Assembly (NCBI GenBank): GCA_965232815.1
Contig: OZ247427.1
Span: 558,001-622,000 of the forward strand
Direction of reading: 5' to 3'
From: Bin87 sp026710825
GTDB taxonomy: Bacteria; Chloroflexota; Dehalococcoidia; Lucifugimonadales; UBA3495
DNA length: 64,000 nucleotides
Shown: positions 56,376 to 64,000 of the stretch, piece after piece
Layout of the letters: every line of letters starts with the position of its first letter
Position numbering within the stretch: position 1 is the first letter of the stretch
The notes under the pieces: generated by a model
What the model was told of the DNA's origin: nothing
What the model saw: only the letters and a program-made list of their open reading frames with translations
The model's database searches: none
Made by a program: the position numbers and the translations under genes

Positions 56376-58994
56376 CTATGGATCGCGGGCTTTTTGCTGA
56401 AGCTCATACAGTTTGTTGATCGCCTCCAGCGGAGTCAGGTTGCCGATATCCAGCTCCAGGACGGCTTGGGCGAGTTGCGTGTCCTCAATATCGAACAGCG
56501 GCAAGGCGAGTTGCGGTGGCGGAATATTATCCCGCCGTTTGGACCGTCCGCGCGGCTCGTCGCGCTCCAACTCGGTCAGCAATTCCTGGGCCCGGTTCAC
56601 CACCGACGTGGGCATGCCGGCCAGCATGGCGACGTGGACACCGTAAGAACGGTCCGCGCCTCCCGGCACGATCCGATGCAGGAACGCGATCCTCCCGTCC
56701 TCTTCTGAGACAGCCACTCGGTAGTTGCGCACGCCGGGGAGCGTTGCCGCCAGGTCGGTCAGCTCGTGGTAGTGAGTGGCGAACAGCGTCTTGCAGCTCA
56801 CCCTCGGGTTGTTGTGCAGATGCTCCACCACAGCGCGCGCTATGGACAAACCATCGTAGGTGCTGGTGCCGCGCCCGATTTCGTCCAGGACGACCAATGA
56901 ACGCCAGGTGGCCTGGTTCAGGATCGCGGCAGTCTCCACCATCTCCACCATGAATGTCGATTGCCCGGTTGCCAGATCATCCTGCAATCCCACGCGCGTA
57001 AAAATCCGGTCCACCAGACCGATCGATGCCGAGGTCGCCGGCACGAAGCTCCCCACCTGCGCCATCAGCACAATGATTGCCACCTGTCGGATGTAGGTTG
57101 ACTTGCCCGCCATGTTGGGTCCGGTGATCAGCATGATCTGGGCATCGTCGGCGTCCAACGTTGCGTCGTTGGACACAAACTCGCCGGTCTCAAGGACTCG
57201 CTCGACCACCGGGTGGCGACCGCCCGCTATGCTGATCGCGTTGCCGCCGTCCAACGTGGGTCGCACGTATCCATGCCGCACCGCGACGTTGGCCAGCCCG
57301 GCAAACACATCCACTCTCGCGATGGCTGCTGCCAACCGTGTGATGATTTCGGCATGGTCGGCGATCTGTTGGCATACCTGCCGGTATAGGGTCCGTTCCA
57401 GCTGTTCCAGTCGCTCGCGGGCATCCAATACCTGGCTCTCGTATTCTTTCAGTTGCGGCGTGATGTAGCGTTCTCCATTCGTGAGCGTCTGGCGGCGCTG
57501 GTAGTCGTCCGGCACCAGTTCCAGGTTGGAGCGGCTGACCTCAATGTAATAGCCAAACACCTGGTTGAACCCTACTTTCAGGTTGCGAATGCCGGTTCGC
57601 TCACGTTCCTGGGACTCCAGGCCGGCGATGAACCCTCGGGCGTCGCTGGCCATCGCCCGGATGCGGTCCAGTTCTGGAGAGAACCCCTCCTTGATCACTC
57701 CGCCGTCTCCGGGCTGCGTCGACGGTTCGTCCGAGATTGCAGAGTCAATCAGGTTCTCAACGTCCGGGAGTGGGCGGAGATCGACGGCCAGCCAGGTCAT
57801 GTCTTGGGTGCCATCTCCCCCTAGCATCGGCTCCAGTCGTTCGGCCGCCCGCAGGCTCTGCCGCAATGCCAGCAGGTCCCGTGGCGGCGAGTTGTGGGTC
57901 TGGATGCGGGTCAGGATTCGTTCCAGGTCGGCCACGTCTGACAACGCGGCAGTCGCGTCGTCCCTCCGAAAAGCATCGTTGAAGAAAAACTCCACCGCAT
58001 CCAGCCGGCGCTCCAACCGCTCCAGGTCGAGCAGCGGCTGGCCCAGCCATCGCCTCAGCAGGCGGGCGCCCATGGCAGTTCGGGTGCCGTCCAGCGCGGA
58101 TAGCAGCGAATAATCTTGCGAATCCCGTCGCCCCGCTTCGAACAGTTCCAGGTTCCGACGAGTCTGGGGATCCAACGCCATGTACGCATCGTTTTCGGAA
58201 ACTCGGGGCGGGATCAGTGGCGGGCGTTCGCCTTGCCATGTGTATCTCAAGTAGTCGACGATTGCCCCGGCGGACCGCACTGCCAACGGCATCGATTCCA
58301 CCCCGTGGGACTCCAGCCCGTACGCCTCCAACGACAGCACGCCGTAGTAATCCAGAAGCGTGCGTCGGGCCACCTCTGGATTGAACGAGGAGGCGTCCAA
58401 CGCGGTGATGGTGGTGTCATTCCCGTCGGGAGTTGGCAGCGCGGGCAATTCGAAATCGGGCGGGATCAGGATCTCGGACGCTTCCAGCCTCGCCAATTCC
58501 AGGGGCAAATCCCCAGCCGGAATCTCTGCTACCGCAAACTCCCCTGTGGTCACGTCCACGTACGCCAAACCGGCCCTGTCGTCTGAGGAGCAGACTGCGG
58601 CAAGATAATTGTTGGCTCCTTGATCCAGCAATGCCGATTCCAGAACTGTGCCTGGAGTCACCACCCGGACGACGCCACGTTCGACCAGGCCTTTCGAAAG
58701 GGCAGGGTCGCTGAGTTGCTCGCAGATCGCTACCTTGTACCCCTGCCGAATCAAGCGGGAAAGATTCGCCTCCAGCGAAACCGCCGGAACGCCGGCCATC
58801 GGTATGCGGGTATCCTTTCCCATCGAGCGGGCGGTGAGCGCAATTTCGAGTGCCCTTGAGAGGGTCTGTGCGTCGTCATCAAAGCACTCGTAGAAATCTC
58901 CCATCCTGAACAGCAGGATGGCGTCCGGATACGAGTGCTTGATGGTGAGGTACTGCCGCCGGACGGGAGTCAGTCGGGCGCTGGTGGTAACCAT
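56376..58994 (-). CDS. mutS: DNA mismatch repair protein MutS
   Basis: An 872-residue protein. The mismatch-binding motif is RMGDFYECF near residues 30-38; the connector, lever and clamp domains follow (YVDVTTGEFAV, NLELFEAGRRDSQDYSLLSALDGTRTAMGARLLRRWL, GYYIEVSRSNLELVPDDY). The ATPase has Walker A TGPNMAGKSTYIRQ, Walker B SLVVLDEIGRGTSTYDG and FATHYHELTDL. The C-terminal dimer helix-turn-helix region ends ELDIGNLTPLEAINKLYELQQKA. It recognises mismatches and recruits MutL, encoded downstream on the same strand. Confidence 0.96.
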   Translation of the reverse strand: MVTTSARLTPVRRQYLTIKHSYPDAILLFRMGDFYECFDDDAQTLSRALEIALTARSMGKDTRIPMAGVPAVSLEANLSRLIRQGYKVAICEQLSDPALSKGLVERGVVRVVTPGTVLESALLDQGANNYLAAVCSSDDRAGLAYVDVTTGEFAVAEIPAGDLPLELARLEASEILIPPDFELPALPTPDGNDTTITALDASSFNPEVARRTLLDYYGVLSLEAYGLESHGVESMPLAVRSAGAIVDYLRYTWQGERPPLIPPRVSENDAYMALDPQTRRNLELFEAGRRDSQDYSLLSALDGTRTAMGARLLRRWLGQPLLDLERLERRLDAVEFFFNDAFRRDDATAALSDVADLERILTRIQTHNSPPRDLLALRQSLRAAERLEPMLGGDGTQDMTWLAVDLRPLPDVENLIDSAISDEPSTQPGDGGVIKEGFSPELDRIRAMASDARGFIAGLESQERERTGIRNLKVGFNQVFGYYIEVSRSNLELVPDDYQRRQTLTNGERYITPQLKEYESQVLDARERLEQLERTLYRQVCQQIADHAEIITRLAAAIARVDVFAGLANVAVRHGYVRPTLDGGNAISIAGGRHPVVERVLETGEFVSNDATLDADDAQIMLITGPNMAGKSTYIRQVAIIVLMAQVGSFVPATSASIGLVDRIFTRVGLQDDLATGQSTFMVEMVETAAILNQATWRSLVVLDEIGRGTSTYDGLSIARAVVEHLHNNPRVSCKTLFATHYHELTDLAATLPGVRNYRVAVSEEDGRIAFLHRIVPGGADRSYGVHVAMLAGMPTSVVNRAQELLTELERDEPRGRSKRRDNIPPPQLALPLFDIEDTQLAQAVLELDIGNLTPLEAINKLYELQQKARDP

Positions 58995-59048
58995 GGCATG
59001 ATTTTACATGACCGGAGCCGGCGCCGCTGTTGGGTGGTTTCAAAAGCA

Positions 59049-59076
59049 GCGGGGACGAATGGATATTCGCCCCCGC
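59049..59076. terminator. Palindrome after the FNR-like gene
   Basis: GCGGGGACGAAT and ATTCGCCCCCGC form a 12-base stem with one mismatch and a GGAT loop. On the minus strand it follows the FNR stop and is followed by TGCTTTTG, so it may terminate the redox operon before mutS. Confidence 0.5.
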
Positions 59077-59102
59077 AATAACATGGTCGTTTGGTCAGCC
59101 AA

Positions 59103-59858
59103 CTACTCTTTCCAGAATCGTTCCTCGGTCCAGCGCCAGCCGGTAGCGGTAACGATTTCACGGCTGGCCTCGATCATACCAGGATGGCCGCATGCGTAAA
59201 TCAGGGTGTCGTCCCGGTTGAGTTCAAATTTTTCGAGGTAATCGGCCACGATGTTATTCAGACGGCCGGTTGCTCCGTTCCAATCCGCATTGCGTTCTTC
59301 CGTTGGCCTGCTGATCGCTGGAACAAAGGTGAGAGTCGAAGGGTTCTGAGCCGCCGTGCCGGCAAGTTCCACGTCGTATACCAGCTCGTCCAAATAAGAG
59401 GCGCCCTCCAGGATGTAGAAATGGTGCCCCGCATGTCCGCGGTGAATGTGGTCCCGCACGATGCTGACGAAAGGCGCCACCCCGGTAACCGTGCCCAGCA
59501 TCAGGTGCTGAGTAGCGGTCCGGTCCATCAAAAAGATCCCCTTTGCCCGAGGTCGGATGGACATCGTGTCGCCGATGTCCATGCGCCACATCAGTGGAGT
59601 AAGTTCCCCGTCAGGCACCAACTCAACGAAAATTTCCAGATACGGTTCATGGGGGGCAGACGCAATGGAGTAAGCCCGTTCGATGCCATCGAGACCCAGC
59701 GTGCAGTACTGGCCGGGCTTGAAATTGAACTCAAACCCCTGCGGTTCCATTTTGATGACCATGAGATCATCGGTATAGTCGACTCGCTCCACGAGGCGGG
59801 CCCGTGGCAAAGTTGCGGTGCGATCACGAGTCGCGGCGGCAGTTCGGGCACTGGTCAT
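59103..59858 (-). CDS. Ferredoxin-NADP+ reductase-like flavoprotein
   Basis: A 251-residue FAD/NAD(P) oxidoreductase. The FAD-binding barrel has FNFKPGQYCTLGLDG and RAYSIASAPHEPYLEIFVELV (the R-x-Y-S motif), then the NAD(P) domain has LMLGTVTGVAPFVSIVRDH (G-T-G-V-A-P-F), FYILEGASYLDELVY and TLIYACGHPGMIEASREIV (C-G-x-P). The C-terminal WTEERFWKE matches the flavodoxin/ferredoxin-NADP reductase end. It should move electrons between NADPH and ferredoxin or a flavodoxin. It lies 140 bases downstream of the NuoG-like gene on the same strand and likely belongs to the same redox unit. Confidence 0.9.
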   Translation of the reverse strand: MTSARTAAATRDRTATLPRARLVERVDYTDDLMVIKMEPQGFEFNFKPGQYCTLGLDGIERAYSIASAPHEPYLEIFVELVPDGELTPLMWRMDIGDTMSIRPRAKGIFLMDRTATQHLMLGTVTGVAPFVSIVRDHIHRGHAGHHFYILEGASYLDELVYDVELAGTAAQNPSTLTFVPAISRPTEERNADWNGATGRLNNIVADYLEKFELNRDDTLIYACGHPGMIEASREIVTATGWRWTEERFWKE

Positions 59859-59998
59859 ACTAACTCCAGGTTGCGGTTGCGTTCTTGTTTGGGCTCGGCG
59901 TCAGATTGGCGCAGGTTTCGTTCCGGTGTTGCACATTCCCAGGATTTGGCGGCCCATGAATCCATAGTCGGCACCGAGTCAGTGGACCACAGACGACG

Positions 59999-62845
59999 CT
60001 ACGCGCGTCCAAGCGGCTCCACGCGGCATGGTTCTATCTGAAGGCCCGGAACACGCGCCATAGGATTCACGTCTTCGGACGTCTGCAATTCGAATGCCAA
60101 TTCCCCGAACAGGGTCGTCATGGCGACCACCCCACGCGGAACGGATTCATTGGCTCTGGCTATCCCTGTGATGTGATTGGTAGCGGTCACAACAGCCACC
60201 GGTTCGCCGTCGGACAAATTCCATCCTGCGGCATCATCCGGATTCAGTTGTATCTCCTCTTCGCGGACTATCCTGTTGAGGTCTCCGTATTCGATGTCGG
60301 TGTCCCGTTCCTGTTGGAGCAGAACACGCCCGGGCGCGAGCAGCGCCGGGTATTGGGGTTCCGACTCCCAATCTATTACCCGGAACCTCGGAGCGCCTGG
60401 CTCAGCTTTGCCGTTTGGAAAGCCGTCAGAATAAAGCACTGGTGAGGTCGGGCTGTTGGCGGTCGGACACGGCCATTGGATTCCACGCTCCTCGCGGGAC
60501 GTGTAGAGTAGTTGCGTTGGGCGGGGAGATTCAACGCCTGTTTGCATCACCAAGGATGACTCTCGAGCCAACCGATCGTAGCTGACACCGCCGTAAAGCT
60601 GGGTTACGGATGCAATTTCATCCATCAACGCGGCCGGGTCTTCGTAGCTGATGCCATCGATACCCAGTCGTTGCGCCAGTTGGGCGAAAACCCATCCCTC
60701 CGCCATCGCATCGTTGTTTTTCACCGACAACGCTGGACGGATGCGCTGGATACGCCGTTCCAAGTTGGTGAATGTACCGTCCTTTTCGGCGAAGGTAACC
60801 CGAGGCAGTACAACGTCCGCGATCTGTGCCGGTGGCGTCAGGAACGTATCCATCGTCACCAGGAAATCCAACTGCTCCAAGGCAGCCAATCCATCTCCCA
60901 ATAGTCCATTGGTGAAATTCGGGCTATCCCCAACGACCAGCATCGTTTGAATGTCCCCGGAGGCGGCAGCGGAGAGCATGTCTGCTACGCCCATACTTCG
61001 TTGGGGAGGCGGCAGTGAAACACCCCAAACCTCTTCCACACGGGCCCGATTCTCGTCATCAAACAGGGGTCCACCACCCGGCAGGCGGTTGGGAATACAC
61101 CCAATATCAGTCGCACCCTGGGTATTGGCTCCCTGCCTCATGGGGAACAGACCTCCGCCCGGCTGCCCTACGTTGCGGGTGAACAGGGCCAGGTTGCACA
61201 GGGCCACCACGCAGTCCCGGGTGATGGCGGCAGGCACGTTGTCCAGGCCGTACACGATAGCCGCATTGTTGGCTGTGGCATAGAGGCGGGCGGCCTGCAC
61301 AATGTCGTCGCGGGACACGCCGGTGGATGCCATCGCCGCTTCGTCAATCAACTCCAGTTCGTAGAGCAGGGTGTCATGGTCCTCTACGTTTTCGGCCATC
61401 CAGTCCGCGTCAACCAGTCCCTCGTCCAATACGGTTTTCAGGATCGCTCCGAGCAAAAGCAATTCGGCACCGGGGATCGGCCGCAACCACAGATTCGCGT
61501 AACGCGTGAGCTCCACTTCGCGGGTGTCAATCACCACCAGGGGGGTGCCGTCACGCGCCGCCTGCTTGATGGGGACTCCCACCACGTTGTGGCTCTCGGT
61601 CAGGTTGCTGTTGAAAACCAGTATGCAATCGGATTTTTTCAATTCCCAAATCGAATTGGTGGCGCCAGGGTATCCGAATACGTCCTCCAAGCCTCTCGTC
61701 AGGTCAGGCTGGACGTTCCCCGAATGATCCAGGTTGTGGGTACCCATTCCGATGTGGGCAAACTTCTGCGCCAGGTAAAATTCTTCGTTCGTGCTGTCGG
61801 CAGCCGTGATAATTCCAAATCCGGCGCCGGACTGATGTGGGCGCAATCGTTCCGCGACGAGGTCCAGAGCCTCGTCCCATGTTGCCGGTTCCAGAATCCC
61901 ATTGCGCCTGATGAGTGGGCGCCGCAGGCGTTGTCCGCTGGTCAGATGGCTCAGGCCAAATTTGCCCTTGTAACACGCTTGGCCCTGGTTCGCCGGAGAG
62001 TTTAACTCGGGAATCGCCCGGATTACCCGACCTTGCTCGTTGATCTCGAGGTTCATCTGGCATCCCACCGGGCAGTGGGTGCAGATGGTGCGCTGCACGG
62101 TCGCTGCTTTTTCCCATTTATTTTCCCGCTCCGTCAGGGCGCCGACCGGGCAAACGTCAATGCACGCGCCGCAGAATTCGCACCCGGATTCCAGGAGCGA
62201 AGTCCCGAAAGACGTGCCTACCAAAGCCTTGCCCGACCGCTCCGTGAAACAGATCGCACTGTCTCCTCTCACCTCTTCGCAGGCGCGAACGCAGCGCCCA
62301 CACGTGATGCAAAGGTTGTAGTCGCGGTCGTAGAACGGGTCGCTGACCTCCAGCGGAATCTCCCGGTACGAGTAGGTCATCGGGGATTCGAGCTCCATTC
62401 CCAGGTACCGGACAGTATCTTTGAATTCACATCGCTCGTTTTTAGGACACGTAACGCAGCGGTCGTTGACGGAAACGTGCCGCAGGCACACATCGGACGG
62501 CCCGCAGATTTCCACCCGGTGGCATGTCAGACATCCGTTGGGGTGCTCTGCGATCAGCATCTGCATGACCGAGCGTCGCAGTTCGTTGACGTCGGGTGTC
62601 TCGCTCCAGATGGTCATGCCATCGGTTGCGGCCAGGGTGCAGGCGGCTGGAAAACCCGGTACCCGGCCCCGTTCGTTTTCCGCGACAACCACGCACATGC
62701 GGCACGCGGCGTAGGGTTTCATGCCCGAGTGATAACACAGATACGGGACGTAAACCCCGGCGTCGATGGCCGCTTCCAGGACCATTTTGCCGGGTTGTGT
62801 CCTGATTTCCACACCGTCTATCGAGATGGTAATGTCGTCAGGCAT
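59999..62845 (-). CDS. NuoG/FdhA-like iron-sulfur molybdopterin-type subunit without the formate dehydrogenase ligand
   Basis: A 948-residue protein. N-terminal [2Fe-2S] domain: Cys37, 48, 51, 69. Then the NuoG His-Cys motif (His101, Cys105, 108, 114), followed by an extra set Cys120, 130, 133, 139. Two [4Fe-4S] sites follow (CITCGRC from 179; CEFCGAC from 222), then the molybdopterin-oxidoreductase [4Fe-4S] (Cys255, 258, 262, 291) and the large pterin-binding region with MRQGANTQGATDIG. Where formate dehydrogenases have Cys/Sec-His, this protein reads GNVQPDLTRGL (Gln379), so the Mo/W ligand is absent. It probably transfers electrons as a diaphorase subunit with NuoF, encoded 53 bases upstream; formate activity is doubtful. 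Confidence 0.85.
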   Translation of the reverse strand: MPDDITISIDGVEIRTQPGKMVLEAAIDAGVYVPYLCYHSGMKPYAACRMCVVVAENERGRVPGFPAACTLAATDGMTIWSETPDVNELRRSVMQMLIAEHPNGCLTCHRVEICGPSDVCLRHVSVNDRCVTCPKNERCEFKDTVRYLGMELESPMTYSYREIPLEVSDPFYDRDYNLCITCGRCVRACEEVRGDSAICFTERSGKALVGTSFGTSLLESGCEFCGACIDVCPVGALTERENKWEKAATVQRTICTHCPVGCQMNLEINEQGRVIRAIPELNSPANQGQACYKGKFGLSHLTSGQRLRRPLIRRNGILEPATWDEALDLVAERLRPHQSGAGFGIITAADSTNEEFYLAQKFAHIGMGTHNLDHSGNVQPDLTRGLEDVFGYPGATNSIWELKKSDCILVFNSNLTESHNVVGVPIKQAARDGTPLVVIDTREVELTRYANLWLRPIPGAELLLLGAILKTVLDEGLVDADWMAENVEDHDTLLYELELIDEAAMASTGVSRDDIVQAARLYATANNAAIVYGLDNVPAAITRDCVVALCNLALFTRNVGQPGGGLFPMRQGANTQGATDIGCIPNRLPGGGPLFDDENRARVEEVWGVSLPPPQRSMGVADMLSAAASGDIQTMLVVGDSPNFTNGLLGDGLAALEQLDFLVTMDTFLTPPAQIADVVLPRVTFAEKDGTFTNLERRIQRIRPALSVKNNDAMAEGWVFAQLAQRLGIDGISYEDPAALMDEIASVTQLYGGVSYDRLARESSLVMQTGVESPRPTQLLYTSREERGIQWPCPTANSPTSPVLYSDGFPNGKAEPGAPRFRVIDWESEPQYPALLAPGRVLLQQERDTDIEYGDLNRIVREEEIQLNPDDAAGWNLSDGEPVAVVTATNHITGIARANESVPRGVVAMTTLFGELAFELQTSEDVNPMARVPGLQIEPCRVEPLGRA

Positions 62846-62898
62846 TGGGACTCCTAGTCAGCGGTTGTATTGGCCGGCAAAGTGTGTAGCTGGGGCGC

Positions 62899-64000
62899 TT
62901 AGCGGCGGGTGAGCTTGGGGGAGAAGACCTGCTCCGGGCAGTCCCCGGTGTGCCGTTTGTCGAGGATATGGGCCTCGAACTCGTCGCCAAAATAGCGCAG
63001 GGCAGACGACACCGGATTGAACCCCAACTGGCCATGGCCGCACAGAGAACCGGCCTGCATGTTTTCGCCGATGTTGCGCATCAGAGCCAGATCCTCCTCG
63101 GTGCCTTCCAGGTTGCTGATTCGTTCCAGCACCTCCAGGAGGTGACTCATACCCATGCGACACGGGAAACACTTGCCACAGGATTCATACTGGCAGAAGG
63201 CAATCAAGTTGCGCGTGAGATCAACGGCACAAGTGTCTTCATCACAAACGATTATTCCGCCTGAACCCAGGATCGCTCCAGCCGCCCGAAACACGTCGAA
63301 ATCCAGTACCAGGTCCAAATTGGCATCACTGGCAGAAAGCACGCCGCCGAGCGGGCCGCCGGTTTGCAGCAGCTTCATCCGTTTGCCGTTGGGGACGCCT
63401 CCGGCCATGTCGAACAGAACGTTCCGGAGCGTCATTCCCAGTGGCACTTCCATCAAACCCGTGTAGGTGATGTCGCCAGACAGGCAAAGGATCGCGGTTC
63501 CACTGCTCCCGTTGATCCCGTTGTCCCGGTCAGCCGGCGTGCCGATGCTGGCAAACCATTCTCCACCCCGGGCAACAATCTCAGGCACGTAGGCCAGGGT
63601 CTTGACGTTGTTGATGTTCGAAGGCTTTCCGAACACTCCAACCTGAGCGGGGAAAGGCGGACGATAACGAGGCATAGACCGTTTGCCTTCGATAGCCTCC
63701 ATCAATGCGGTTTCTTCACCGGACACGTATGAATCGCCGGTGAGCGCCACCTCGACATCAAACGAGAACCCGCTCCCAAGGATGTTTTCGCCCAGCAATC
63801 CAAGCTCGTAAGCCTGTTCGATCACAGCCCTGGTGCGGTCAATTGGTTGGTTGTGTCCATGCCGGATGAATATGTAGCCGCGGTTCGCGTTGCACGCATA
63901 ACCGGCGATGGTGATTCCTTCCACCACGGTCGCGGGATCGCTTTCCAGTATTCCCCGGTCATTGAATGCGCCGGGGTCGCCCTCCTCGCAATTGCACAGG
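62899..64000 (-). CDS. NADH dehydrogenase flavoprotein NuoF-like, 5' end missing
   Basis: The frame runs off the window end; the visible 366 residues start in CNCEEGDPGAFNDRGILESD, the FMN-binding G-D-P-G-A-F region. The rest of NuoF is complete: GYIFIRH, GEETALMEAIEGKRSMPRYRPPFPAQVGVFGKPS (NADH/FMN), GTAILCLSGD, and the [4Fe-4S] motif ESCGKCFPCRMGM near the C-terminus followed by the SLCGHGQLG end. It oxidises NADH (or reduces NAD+) and passes electrons to the NuoG-like subunit. The usual NuoE partner is presumably upstream, outside the window. The long form and gene order fit soluble diaphorase or Fdh/Hox-type complexes rather than full complex I. Confidence 0.9.
   Translation of the reverse strand, partial: LCNCEEGDPGAFNDRGILESDPATVVEGITIAGYACNANRGYIFIRHGHNQPIDRTRAVIEQAYELGLLGENILGSGFSFDVEVALTGDSYVSGEETALMEAIEGKRSMPRYRPPFPAQVGVFGKPSNINNVKTLAYVPEIVARGGEWFASIGTPADRDNGINGSSGTAILCLSGDITYTGLMEVPLGMTLRNVLFDMAGGVPNGKRMKLLQTGGPLGGVLSASDANLDLVLDFDVFRAAGAILGSGGIIVCDEDTCAVDLTRNLIAFCQYESCGKCFPCRMGMSHLLEVLERISNLEGTEEDLALMRNIGENMQAGSLCGHGQLGFNPVSSALRYFGDEFEAHILDKRHTGDCPEQVFSPKLTRR

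Noticed and set aside
1..64000. tRNA, rRNA, CRISPR arrays, insertion sequences
   Set aside because: I looked through the intergenic regions and saw no cloverleaf-like sequence, no regularly spaced repeats and no transposase; a tRNAscan run would settle the tRNA question.

Overview
This window is about 64 kb of high-GC bacterial chromosome. It is gene-dense, with short intergenic gaps, many ATGA-type overlaps and no rRNA, tRNA, CRISPR array or intact insertion sequence that I can see. The gene mix suggests an uncultured Chloroflexota-like heterotroph: two MmgE/PrpD proteins, two HpcH/HpaI aldolases, four MaoC-like hydratases, LhgO, a T-box before trpE, a PyrR-controlled pyr operon and an anaerobic-type cobalamin operon. 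The taxonomic call is inference from gene content, not proof.

Layout. 1-1.6 kb (+): an NHL-repeat fragment, a two-gene module ending in a retropepsin-like protease, and a small alpha/beta protein. 1.7-10.1 kb (-): MmgE/PrpD, an AlkD-like protein, trpG, a VOC protein and trpE behind a tRNA-Trp T-box, then a frameshifted PIN toxin with its antitoxin, a quinone oxidoreductase and a second MmgE/PrpD. 10.1-28.7 kb (+): hicA with a duplicated hicB, lhgO, a MaoC/MaoC/plsX/fabG lipid cluster, a PEP mutase/ICL-family lyase, a DUF2157/GDYXXLXY membrane pair, an isochorismatase-like hydrolase, a large VWA protein, then pyrR-pyrB-pyrC-carA-unknown-carB behind a PyrR attenuator. 28.7-29.9 kb (-): ornithine cyclodeaminase-like protein and ferredoxin, divergent from a LysR regulator (+). 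31.3-42.0 kb (-): leuS, a small protease-like gene, cbiC-X-D-T-L-F-G-H and an aldolase. 42.4-46.8 kb (+): K+ uptake pair, pheA, signal peptidase and a YihY/BrkB protein. 46.9-52.2 kb (-): small proteins, two MaoC-like hydratases, a PfkB kinase, a DUF192 protein, a second aldolase and a HAD phosphatase. 53.1 kb (+): a tiny Tat-signal protein. 53.5-64 kb (-): a NuoF/NuoG-like/FNR redox operon, then mutS, an ArsC/Spx-like gene, a HAD protein and mutL.

The observations that most deserve attention are these. (1) The ArsC/Spx-like gene between mutS and mutL has a good ribosome site and start, but an in-frame TGA sits exactly where the first cysteine of the family CxxC motif belongs, giving UxxC, with a stem-loop directly after it. 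This is a candidate selenoprotein. (2) The trpE leader is a T-box whose specifier (UGG) and acceptor-pairing bulge (UGGC) both match tRNA-Trp. (3) All five convergent gene junctions in the window carry a near-perfect palindrome, built around a GGGGCGA arm at four of them, so a dispersed hairpin family seems to act as the local terminator. (4) The NuoG/FdhA-like subunit has lost the Cys/Sec and His of formate dehydrogenases and gained an extra Cys-rich motif. (5) The HicB antitoxin is an internal tandem duplication.
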